Made by a program: the position numbers and the translations under genes. A stretch of DNA of 64,000 bases from Pseudomonas sp. NBRC 111124. GTDB lineage: Bacteria; Pseudomonadota; Gammaproteobacteria; Pseudomonadales; Pseudomonadaceae. Location: positions 38,871-102,870 of the forward strand of contig NZ_BCBA01000057.1 in NCBI RefSeq assembly GCF_001320245.1. The letters run 5' to 3'. This document shows, piece by piece, positions 25,029 through 32,026 of the stretch. The notes under the pieces are model-generated. The model made no database searches, had not been told where the DNA came from, and saw only the letters and a program-made list of their open reading frames with translations. Within the stretch, counting starts at the first letter, position 1, and every line of letters begins with the position of its first letter.

Positions 25029-25703
25029 ATGACCACCCTGCTGGCCCTGGATACCGCCACCGAAGCCTGTTCCGTCGCGCTGCTGCATGACGGCAAGGTA
25101 ACCAGCCATTACGAGGTGATCCCGCGCATGCATGCGCAGAAGCTGCTGCCGATGGTCAAGCAGCTGCTGGCGGACGCCGGCGTGGCGCTGAACGCCCTGG
25201 ATGCCATCGCCTTCGGCCGTGGTCCGGGCGCGTTCACGGGTGTGCGCATCGCCATCGGTGTGGTGCAGGGCCTGGCGTTTGCGCTGGAGCGCCCGGTGCT
25301 GCCGGTGTCCAACCTGGCCGCGCTGGCCCAGGGCGCGTTGCGCGAGCAGGGCGTGCAGCAGGTGGCCGCCGCCATCGATGCACGCATGGATGAAGTGTAT
25401 TGGGGTTGCTACAAGGCTGAAGCGGGTGAAATGCGCCTGCAGGGCCTGGAGGCCGTGCTGGCGCCTGAGCGCGTGGCACTGCCTGAAGGCAGCAGTGGTG
25501 ACTGGTTTGGTGCCGGTACCGGCTGGGGCTATGCCGAGCGTCTGGCGGTACAGGCCAGCCCCAGTAACCCAGCGGCCCTGCCCAATGCCCTGGACGTCCT
25601 CAGCCTGGCCAGCTTCGCCTGGGCCCGTGGCGAGGCGATCGCTGCCGAACAGGCGCAACCGGTTTACTTGCGCGATAATGTAGCCACACCCAAGGCGCGC
25701 TGA
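25029..25703 (+). CDS. tsaB: tRNA t6A threonylcarbamoyl transferase component TsaB
   Basis: Part of the TsaB-TsaD-TsaE complex that adds the threonylcarbamoyl group to A37 of ANN-decoding tRNAs (224 aa). It shows the ASKHA-type N-terminus LLALDTATEACSVALLHDGK, then AFGRGPGAFTGVRIAIGVVQGLA, the diagnostic TsaB segment. It is a pseudo-enzyme that stabilises TsaD. TcdA, which modifies t6A further, is encoded at 45 kb in the same window. Ribosome site weak. Confidence 0.93.
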   Translation: MTTLLALDTATEACSVALLHDGKVTSHYEVIPRMHAQKLLPMVKQLLADAGVALNALDAIAFGRGPGAFTGVRIAIGVVQGLAFALERPVLPVSNLAALAQGALREQGVQQVAAAIDARMDEVYWGCYKAEAGEMRLQGLEAVLAPERVALPEGSSGDWFGAGTGWGYAERLAVQASPSNPAALPNALDVLSLASFAWARGEAIAAEQAQPVYLRDNVATPKAR

Positions 25704-25834
25704 GTACTGTTCGTCGGTTATCGCGGTTGATGATAAAACCTTCGGTGCAAACTGTGGTCCAGTTATCACTCAAGCATTAGCGATGGACCTCTGATGCTGC
25801 TAAATTGCCATCATTGGTCCTGAGTGCTCATGCC

Positions 25835-26122
25835 ATGCGTATCGACGGTTTCTCATCGCAGTCCTACCCGATCAAGCGAACGCCGCGCAAGGCAGTGTTG
25901 CGTGACGAGAGCGTCGACGATGCCGAGCTGATCGAAGAGAGCGAGGTCGCGCAAGAAGCTGCTGCTCGTCGTCGCCCAGCGGGTTTGCCGGCTCGCCAAC
26001 AGGACATGGTGTTCCCCCGCGCCCGTGACCGGCGCACCGCCACGGCGCTGGCCAGTTACCTCAGCACGGCCGGTTTTACCGACTGGGACATGGAAGTACT
26101 GGGGCTCGACCTGTACATTTGA
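25835..26122 (+). CDS. Small conserved hypothetical protein
   Basis: A 95-aa protein, probably starting at ATG 25835 (MRIDGFSSQSYPIKRTPRKA). The N-terminal half is polar, with an acidic patch (DESVDDAELIEESEV) beside an arginine-rich patch (AAARRRPAG), and looks disordered. The C-terminal 30 residues are more ordered (ATALASYLSTAGFTDWDMEV). No known domain seen. It ends four bases before the DUF72 gene start, so the two may be co-translated. The ribosome site is poor and the start is uncertain; a TTG 30 bp upstream is possible. Confidence 0.6.
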   Translation: MRIDGFSSQSYPIKRTPRKAVLRDESVDDAELIEESEVAQEAAARRRPAGLPARQQDMVFPRARDRRTATALASYLSTAGFTDWDMEVLGLDLYI

Positions 26123-26125
26123 TGG

Positions 26126-26995
26126 ATGAGTCCATCATCCCTTCCTTACTTTGTAGGTTGCCCGTCCTGGAGCGAGAACGCCTGGCGCGACTACCTGTAT
26201 CCCGCCGACGCCAACACGAATGAAATGCTTGGCTACTACAGCCAGGTTTTCAACGCCGTTGAAGGCAATACCACGTTCTATGCACGCCCCGCTCCCGGCA
26301 CCATCGCCCGCTGGGCGCAGGTCATGCCCGCGCACTTCCGTTTCACTGCCAAGTTCCCGAGGGACATCAGCCATGCCGGTGACCTGCGTGATCAGCTGGA
26401 AGCGGCCTTCGACTTCACCCGCCTGATGGCCCCGCTGGGCCAGCGCGTATCGCCCTACTGGCTGCAGTTGCCGGCGCAATTCAGCCCTGCACGGCTTGGT
26501 GAACTGTGCTACTTCCTCGACGAAATCGGCGTGCCGGTAGCCGTTGAGGTGCGTAACCACGCATTCTTCGCCAAGGGCGAGGAGGAGCGGCTGCTCAACC
26601 GCCTGCTTCACGAGCGCGGCGTGGAACGCATCTGCCTCGACCCGCGCGCGCTGTTCAGTTGCACCTCGCGCGACCCTGCCGTGCTGCATGCCCAGTCGAA
26701 GAAGCCAAAGGTGCCACCACGCCCTGCGGCCTTCAGCCAGCACCCACAAATCCGCTTCATCGGCCACCCCGATCTTGCGGCCAACGAAACCTTCCTCACG
26801 CCCTGGGTTGATAAGGTCGCCGCCTGGATCGAGGAAGGGCGCAGCCCCTATGTATTTCTGCACACCTCCGACAACCGCTTGGCCGCCGCGCTGGCCCAGC
26901 GCTTCCATCAGCGGCTGATGGTTCGCCTGCCAGGCCTGGCACCTCTGCCTGAATTGCCACGCGCCCCCGAGGTCGAACAACTGGGACTACTCTGA
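26126..26995 (+). CDS. DUF72 family protein
   Basis: A 289-aa protein of the widespread DUF72 (YecE-like) family, which has a TIM-barrel fold but no firmly established reaction. Supporting signs: VGCPSWSENAWRDYLYP at the N-terminus (GxxxW start), YSQVFNAVEGNTTFYARP with the conserved NTTFY-type motif, FTAKFPRDISH, and VAVEVRNHAFF (EVR). Conserved Asn, Glu, Arg and His residues suggest an enzyme. It starts 3 bp after the small upstream gene and 28 bp before the PEP mutase-family gene. Confidence 0.85.
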   Translation: MSPSSLPYFVGCPSWSENAWRDYLYPADANTNEMLGYYSQVFNAVEGNTTFYARPAPGTIARWAQVMPAHFRFTAKFPRDISHAGDLRDQLEAAFDFTRLMAPLGQRVSPYWLQLPAQFSPARLGELCYFLDEIGVPVAVEVRNHAFFAKGEEERLLNRLLHERGVERICLDPRALFSCTSRDPAVLHAQSKKPKVPPRPAAFSQHPQIRFIGHPDLAANETFLTPWVDKVAAWIEEGRSPYVFLHTSDNRLAAALAQRFHQRLMVRLPGLAPLPELPRAPEVEQLGLL

Positions 26996-27023
26996 CCATT
27001 CCCTGACCCCGGAGGTTGTGACC

Positions 27024-27854
27024 ATGGATGTACAGACCCTGCGAGCCGAGGCCTTCAAGGCACTGCACGAACGTGATGGCGCCTTCGTTATCCCCAACCC
27101 TTGGGATGCCGGCTCCGCCAAGCTGCTGGCCAGCCTCGGCTTCGAAGCGTTGGCCACCACCAGTGCGGGCCTGGCTTTCAGCCTTGGGCGACCGGATGCC
27201 GAAGGCGCCTTGAGCCTGGATGAAACCCTGGACAATGCCGGGGTGATCGTCGATGCCACGCCGTTGCCAGTGGCCGCCGATCTGGAAAACGGCTTCGGTG
27301 ACTTGCCCGAGGACTGCGCGCAGACCATTTTGCGTGCTGCCGAAGCGGGGTTGGTGGGCGGCTCGATCGAAGATGCCAGCGGCCGCGCAGACGCACCGAT
27401 CTACGACCTCGAACTGGCCGTGGCGCGAGTACGTGCCGCCGTGCAAGCTGCCCGCAGCCTGCCGTTCCCGTTCACCTTGTGTGCCCGTGCGGAAAACCTG
27501 CTGCACGGGCGCATGGACCTGGACGACACCATCCTGCGCCTGCAGGCCTTCGCCGAGGCGGGCGCCGACGTGCTCTATGCGCCGGGGCTGCGCAGTGTCG
27601 ATGAGGTGCGTGCGGTGGTGCAGGCCGTGGCGCCGAAGCCGGTCAACGTGTTGATGGGGCTGGCCGGTGTGCCGCTGAGCGTCAACCAGTTGCAGGACCT
27701 TGGCGTGCGCCGCATCAGTGTCGGTTCGTCACTGGCCCGGGCAGCATTGGGGGCATTCCAGCGCGCAGCGCTGGAAATTCGTGATCATGGTACCTTCAGT
27801 TATGGCGAACAGGCGTTGCCGTTCGCCCAGCTCAACGACCTGTTCCGCCGCTGA
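27024..27854 (+). CDS. Isocitrate lyase / PEP mutase family protein
   Basis: A 276-aa TIM-barrel enzyme of the PEP mutase/isocitrate lyase superfamily. GGAGG at 27011-27015 is 8 bases before ATG 27024 and too close to GTG 27018, so ATG is the start. Motifs: FVIPNPWDAGSAKLLASLGF, ATTSAGLAFSLG, the metal-site segment ADLENGFGD, GGSIEDASGRADAPIYD and LCARAENLLHGR. The isocitrate lyase KKCGH motif is not seen, so C-C bond lyase or mutase activity on another 2-oxo or carboxy-acid is likelier. The substrate cannot be named from context. Confidence 0.85.
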   Translation: MDVQTLRAEAFKALHERDGAFVIPNPWDAGSAKLLASLGFEALATTSAGLAFSLGRPDAEGALSLDETLDNAGVIVDATPLPVAADLENGFGDLPEDCAQTILRAAEAGLVGGSIEDASGRADAPIYDLELAVARVRAAVQAARSLPFPFTLCARAENLLHGRMDLDDTILRLQAFAEAGADVLYAPGLRSVDEVRAVVQAVAPKPVNVLMGLAGVPLSVNQLQDLGVRRISVGSSLARAALGAFQRAALEIRDHGTFSYGEQALPFAQLNDLFRR

Positions 27855-27860
27855 GGTGCC

Positions 27861-28550
27861 ATGCGCGCAATGATGCTGCTGTGCGGCCTGCTGCTGGTAG
27901 CGGCGGGTGTGGGGTGGCAATTGGGCTGGCGTCTGCCGGACGCCTGGAACCCCTGGGCGACGCTGGACGTGCGCCAGCCGCCGAACTGGCTGACGCGCTA
28001 CAAGCTGTCGCGGCTGCGCGACGACCCGGGCTTGTGCCGTCAGGCCCTGGCGACTTCCGGCCTGCGCTACCGGGCGCAAGCCGATAGCCCGCCATCGGCC
28101 AACTGCCCATTGCACAACGTATGGCGAATCGAGCTGGGCCAAGCCCGGCTAAGCAGCAGCTTTCTTGCCAGCTGTCCATTGGCCGTGGCTTATGCGCTGT
28201 TCGAACAGCATGGTCTTCAGGCGGCTGCACAGCGGGTATTTGGTCAGCCTGTTGCTCAGGTGGACCACTTGGGCAGCTTTGCCTGTCGCAATGTCTACAA
28301 CCGCAAGGAGGGGCGTCTGAGCCAGCACGCAACGGCCAACGCGCTGGATATCAGCGGCTTTCGCCTGCGGGACGGTCAGCGCATCGTGCTGGCGCGGGAT
28401 TGGCAGGCGGGTGGACCCAAGGGCGAGTTTCTAAGGCAGGTACGGCAAGCGGCCTGCGACAGCTTCAGCACGGTGCTGGGGCCGGATTACAACGCTGCCC
28501 ATCACGATCACTTTCATCTGGACATGGGGCGCTGGCAGGTCTGCCGCTGA
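27861..28550 (+). CDS. Extensin-like / M15-type domain protein
   Basis: A 229-aa exported or membrane-anchored protein. Hydrophobic N-terminus MRAMMLLCGLLLVAAGVGWQ acts as signal or anchor. The rest matches the bacterial extensin-like C-terminal domain: CRQALATSGLRYR, CPLHNVWRIELGQ, SCPLAVAYALFEQHG, then SQHATANALDISGFRL and HHDHFHLDMG. The last two (HxxxxxxD and HxH) resemble the zinc ligands of M15 D,D-peptidases such as VanX and MepA, suggesting peptidoglycan cleavage; this is inference. Several paired cysteines suit a periplasmic protein. Six bases after the PEP mutase-family gene. Confidence 0.82.
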   Translation: MRAMMLLCGLLLVAAGVGWQLGWRLPDAWNPWATLDVRQPPNWLTRYKLSRLRDDPGLCRQALATSGLRYRAQADSPPSANCPLHNVWRIELGQARLSSSFLASCPLAVAYALFEQHGLQAAAQRVFGQPVAQVDHLGSFACRNVYNRKEGRLSQHATANALDISGFRLRDGQRIVLARDWQAGGPKGEFLRQVRQAACDSFSTVLGPDYNAAHHDHFHLDMGRWQVCR

Positions 28551-28552
28551 TC

Positions 28553-29173
28553 TCAGGCGTGCACGCGAACGTTGTTCAGCACCACCGGGCGTGCCCAGTG
28601 CATGTCGAATTCCAGGTCGTGTTGCTGCTTGGCCATGGTCGCCTGGTCAAACGGCTCGGGTGCGGGATCGAGCAGGTTCATCTCGAATTCGGCGATCGGC
28701 AGGTGCAGCGGGCGGGGGGAAGGGCCCGGGCCTGGCTCGGGGAGCGGGTGACCCTGGCTCATTACAACCGGGCGCAGCCAGTTGTTGCTGATGTCGAGCT
28801 GGCGCTGCTGCTGGATCATCTCGGCGGCGCTGAACGGTTCCGCAGCCGGCTCCAGCAGGTTGGCCTCGAGTTCAGCCTTGGGCAAAAACAGCGGCTCGGG
28901 CGGTGCGACGATGGTGTCCTGTACGGGGCAGGCGCGCTGGGTTTCGATCATTGCCAGGGCTTTGGCCCCGCCGATCGGCTCGCCACTGGCTTGGTCGTAC
29001 TGCACCATGGCCTGGCTGACGCTGTCGGGTTCTTCTGCTTGCTGCTCGGCCATGGCGCGGGCAAAAAAATCCTGCCACAGGTGGCTGACGCCCCCGAGTG
29101 CCTGGGTATTCTGCCGACCGTAGTTGCCGACAGGCGACAAGTAGGTCAAACCGATGGGAAGAGTTTCTGTCAT
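28553..29173 (-). CDS. Unknown protein with an internal tandem repeat
   Basis: A 206-aa protein with no recognised domain, no signal peptide and no membrane segment. The start at 29173 (MTETLPIGLTYLSPVGNYG) is the first in-frame ATG but has little ribosome-site support. The C-terminal half has two similar units of about 42 residues: one from LPKAELEANLLEPAAEPF to NNWLRPVVM, the other from LPIAEFEMNLLDPAPEPF to MHWARPVVL, separated by a proline-rich linker. The units may bind a partner twice. Its stop is 3 bp from the end of the extensin-like gene (convergent). Confidence 0.7.
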   Translation of the reverse strand: MTETLPIGLTYLSPVGNYGRQNTQALGGVSHLWQDFFARAMAEQQAEEPDSVSQAMVQYDQASGEPIGGAKALAMIETQRACPVQDTIVAPPEPLFLPKAELEANLLEPAAEPFSAAEMIQQQRQLDISNNWLRPVVMSQGHPLPEPGPGPSPRPLHLPIAEFEMNLLDPAPEPFDQATMAKQQHDLEFDMHWARPVVLNNVRVHA

Positions 29174-29273
29174 GGCAGTCGTGCGCGCTGTGCTCTGGCA
29201 GAATAGCGGGATATTGCCTGTATCGGCCGTGGCGGCCGATACATGAGGGGCTGGGTTCAATTTTTAGGTGTGA

Positions 29274-30053
29274 ATGATGGAAGAGCAGGGCACTGGTATC
29301 CGGGTCGAGGCGCTGTCGGCTGAGTTCGAAGCGCAGGCCGCCGCATGGGCTGAGCGCCTGGCGCTGCCATTGCAGGACGAAGACGCCGGGTTTGCCGTGC
29401 AGGTCGGCGTCGATGGCTTGCAGATCCAGCAACTGGGTCCACAGGCACCCGGGCCGGTGCGGGTGGACTTCGTCGAAGGCCAGGCCGCGCACCGGCGCCA
29501 GTTCGGAGGTGGCAACGGACAGATGATTGCCAAGGCGGTGGGCATCGCCCAAGGTGTGCGGCCGCAGGTGCTGGATGCCACGGCGGGGCTGGGCAAGGAC
29601 GCGTTCGTGCTGGCCAGCCTGGGCTGCCAGATGACCCTGATCGAGCGCCAGCCGCTGGTTGCCGCGTTACTGGAAGACGGTTTGGCGCGGGGCCGCCTGG
29701 ATGAAGAGGTGGGGCCGATTGTCGGGCGCATGCGCCTGCTGACTGGCAACGCCATCGAGCGTATGCGCAGTTGGGAGGGCGAGGCGCCACAGGTGATCTA
29801 CCTCGACCCGATGTTCCCGCACCGTGACAAGAGCGCCTTGGTGAAAAAGGAAATGCGCGTGTTCCGGCCGCTGGTTGGCGATGACCTGGATGCACCGGCG
29901 TTGTTGGAGGCGGCACTGGCGCTGGCCAGCCACCGGGTGGTGGTGAAGCGGCCGCGCAAAGCGCCGATCATCGATGGGCCGAAGCCGAGCCATAGCCTGG
30001 AAGGCAAGTCCAGCCGCTATGACATCTATCCGAAGAAAGCGCTGAAAGCTTGA
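29274..30053 (+). CDS. rsmJ: 16S rRNA (guanine1516-N2)-methyltransferase RsmJ
   Basis: Methylates G1516 of 16S rRNA using SAM (259 aa). Diagnostic parts: VLDATAGLGKDAFVLASLG (motif I), MTLIERQPLVAALLEDGL, the catalytic-loop-like VIYLDPMFPHRDKSALVKK, and VVVKRPRKAPIIDGPKPSHS, highly specific for RsmJ (YhiQ). ATG 29274 (MMEEQ) follows TAGGTG. Divergent from the repeat-containing unknown gene. Confidence 0.94.
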   Translation: MMEEQGTGIRVEALSAEFEAQAAAWAERLALPLQDEDAGFAVQVGVDGLQIQQLGPQAPGPVRVDFVEGQAAHRRQFGGGNGQMIAKAVGIAQGVRPQVLDATAGLGKDAFVLASLGCQMTLIERQPLVAALLEDGLARGRLDEEVGPIVGRMRLLTGNAIERMRSWEGEAPQVIYLDPMFPHRDKSALVKKEMRVFRPLVGDDLDAPALLEAALALASHRVVVKRPRKAPIIDGPKPSHSLEGKSSRYDIYPKKALKA

Positions 30054-30061
30054 TCGCCTGC

Positions 30062-30099
30062 GCTGGCCTCTTCGCGGCTTTAGCCGTGAAGAGGCCAGC
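30062..30099. repeat. Single REP-like palindrome
   Basis: GCTGGCCTCTTC (30062-30073) pairs with GAAGAGGCCAGC (30088-30099), with an imperfect GCGGC/GCCGT inner stem and a TTTA loop. It sits between the convergent ends of rsmJ and the mexL-type gene and could act as a two-way terminator. It resembles one half of the doublets found elsewhere. Confidence 0.7.
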
Positions 30100-30109
30100 A
30101 GAGGCTGAC

Positions 30110-30739
30110 TCAGGCTCGGAATGCCCGAATAAACAACGCCACCACCTCGCGCACATGGGCCTCGGCCTCATCCCCTTCCAGCGGCCCGGCGCAGCCCAGC
30201 AACAACCGGTAATCCGGCGCGCCCTTGACCAGGCTGAAGAAGTGCTCCGCCGCCTGCAACGGGTTGGCAATGCGCAGCAGCCCGCACCCATCTATCCTGC
30301 GCAATAGTGCTTCCATTCCCATCAGCAGCCGCTTCGGCCCGGCTTCGTAGAAATACGCGCCAAACCCAGGGTCGTGGCTGCTTTGGGCCATGATCAGGCG
30401 GCAGAGCTTGACCGCTTCGTCGCTGCTGATTAGCGCCTGAAAGCTGCGGCCGATGTTCAGCAGCACATCCTCCACCGCGGCCCCCTCGGGGTACTCGAAC
30501 ATCAAGTCAGGCAACTGGTTCTGGCAGGTCGCCATGACCGCCGAGTCGAACAGCGTCTGCTTGTCGGTGAAGTGGCTGTAGACCGTGAGCTTTGAAACAC
30601 CTGCCGCCGCAGCGACCGCATCCATGCTGGTGTTGGCATAGCCGAGGCTGAGGAACAGGGCCTTGGCGGCTTCGAGGATGGCCTCGCGCTTTGCCAGGTC
30701 CTTGGGCCGGCCCGGGCCGTTGGGTGCGTCGTTGGACAT
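30110..30739 (-). CDS. mexL: TetR-family repressor, MexL-like
   Basis: A 209-aa TetR regulator divergently placed from the efflux genes, as mexL is from mexJK in P. aeruginosa. The HTH domain covers about residues 13-60: KREAILEAAKALFLSLGYAN, then SMDAVAAAAGVSKLTVYSHF (recognition helix and TVYxHF end). The C-terminal domain would bind inducers. Start taken at ATG 30739 (MSNDAPNGPGRPKDL); ATG 30751 is possible, and neither has a strong ribosome site. It likely represses both itself and mexJK through the inverted repeat at 30870-30885. The name rests on synteny (rsmJ on one side, plsB beyond) plus family. Confidence 0.82.
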   Translation of the reverse strand: MSNDAPNGPGRPKDLAKREAILEAAKALFLSLGYANTSMDAVAAAAGVSKLTVYSHFTDKQTLFDSAVMATCQNQLPDLMFEYPEGAAVEDVLLNIGRSFQALISSDEAVKLCRLIMAQSSHDPGFGAYFYEAGPKRLLMGMEALLRRIDGCGLLRIANPLQAAEHFFSLVKGAPDYRLLLGCAGPLEGDEAEAHVREVVALFIRAFRA

Positions 30740-30869
30740 TGGAATCCGCATCTGGTTGAAGGGGCGCCCATCTTACCGGCTGAAACAGCTTCCGGCTGCA
30801 GGACGCGCCCCTCATTAATGTTGATTTTCTTTCCGACGCTGGCTTCCCGGCCTCGGTTCCCTGATTTAA

Positions 30870-30885
30870 TATACTCGCCAGTATA
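30870..30885. promoter_or_regulatory. Probable operator between mexL-type and mexJ-type genes
   Basis: TATACTCGCCAGTATA: a perfect 6-bp inverted repeat around CGCC, 34 bases upstream of the mexJ ATG in the 180-bp divergent region. It overlaps -10-like sequence on both strands (TATACT / TATAAAT), so a bound TetR-type dimer would block transcription. Operator function is inference from position and symmetry. Confidence 0.65.
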
Positions 30886-30919
30886 AATATTCGATGTGTA
30901 CTTCGCGAAAGGATTCATC

Positions 30920-32020
30920 ATGTTGCGCCATGCCTTGTCCCTCGCCCTGCCCGCTGCTGCCGCGCTGTTGCTGGCCGCCTGCGGCCAGGAAGCCGCCGCG
31001 CCTGCCGCACCGCGCCCGGCCTTGGTGGTTCAGCCGCAGCCGGCCGAAGCCGCTGCCGACAGTTACCCCGGTGAAGTGCGCGCGCGCTTCGAGCCGGAGC
31101 TGGCCTTCCGCATTGGCGGCAAAGTCAGCAAGCGCCTGGTGGAGGAAGGGCAGCGGGTCAAGGCCGAGCAGGCGCTGGCCGAACTTGACCCGCAGGACGT
31201 ACGCCTGCAGCTGGAGGCCAACCGCGCCCAGCTGGCGGCAGCCGAAGCCAACCTGTCGCTGGTGCGCACCGAGCGCGACCGCTACCAGAAGCTGCTGGAT
31301 CGGCAGATGGTCAGCCACTCCCAGTACGACAATGCAGAAAACCTCTACCGCGCTGGCATGGCCCGCCTCAAGCAGGCCAAGGCCGAGTTCGACGTGGCCG
31401 GCAACCAGGCCGAATACGCCGTGCTGCGTGCGCCGCAGGCGGGCGTGATCGCCAAGCGTCAGGTCGAAGTCGGCCAAGTGGTCGCTGCCGGGCAAACGGT
31501 GTTCACCTTGGCCGCCGACGGCGAGCGTGAAGTGGCCATCGGCCTGCCGGAGCAGCAGTTCGCCCGCTTTGCCGTGGGCCAGGATGTCAGCGTGGAATTG
31601 TGGTCGCACCCCAACGAGCGTTTCCCGGGGCGCATTCGCGAGCTGTCGCCGGCAGCCGACCCGCGCTCACGCACGTTCGCCGCCCGTATCGCCTTCACTT
31701 CGGCCAAGGTGCCCGCCGAGCTTGGGCAGAGTGCGCGGGTATTCATTGCCCATGACGGCGTGATTCCGCTGGCGGTGCCGTTGTCGGCCGTCACCGCCGA
31801 AAACGGCCAGGCTTATGTCTGGCGGGTCAACAAGGACAGTCGCCTGGAGCGGGCGATGGTGCGCCTTGGCCCTTACGGCACTGAAACCGTGCCGGTGCTC
31901 GAAGGCCTCGCGCCAGGCGACTGGGTGGTGGCGGCCGGCGGCCATGTGCTGCGCGAAGGGCAGGAGGTGCGGCCGGTGGACCGCACCAACCGTGCGGTGA
32001 ACCTGACGGTCAAGGAGTAA
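30920..32020 (+). CDS. mexJ: RND efflux periplasmic adaptor, MexJ-like
   Basis: Membrane-fusion subunit (366 aa) that links the inner-membrane pump to an outer-membrane channel. The start at 30920 has AAAGGA 6-7 bases upstream. Lipoprotein signal ends LLLAACGQ (Cys20 or so). Then a lipoyl-type segment (FRIGGKVSKRLVEEGQRVKA), an alpha-helical hairpin (about 95-160, LEANRAQLAAAEANLSLV), YAVLRAPQAGVIAKRQVEVG, and beta-barrel/membrane-proximal domains. First gene of a two-gene operon. The P. aeruginosa counterpart helps export triclosan, erythromycin and tetracycline; I have not shown this here. Confidence 0.88.
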   Translation: MLRHALSLALPAAAALLLAACGQEAAAPAAPRPALVVQPQPAEAAADSYPGEVRARFEPELAFRIGGKVSKRLVEEGQRVKAEQALAELDPQDVRLQLEANRAQLAAAEANLSLVRTERDRYQKLLDRQMVSHSQYDNAENLYRAGMARLKQAKAEFDVAGNQAEYAVLRAPQAGVIAKRQVEVGQVVAAGQTVFTLAADGEREVAIGLPEQQFARFAVGQDVSVELWSHPNERFPGRIRELSPAADPRSRTFAARIAFTSAKVPAELGQSARVFIAHDGVIPLAVPLSAVTAENGQAYVWRVNKDSRLERAMVRLGPYGTETVPVLEGLAPGDWVVAAGGHVLREGQEVRPVDRTNRAVNLTVKE

Positions 32021-32026
32021 GTCCCG

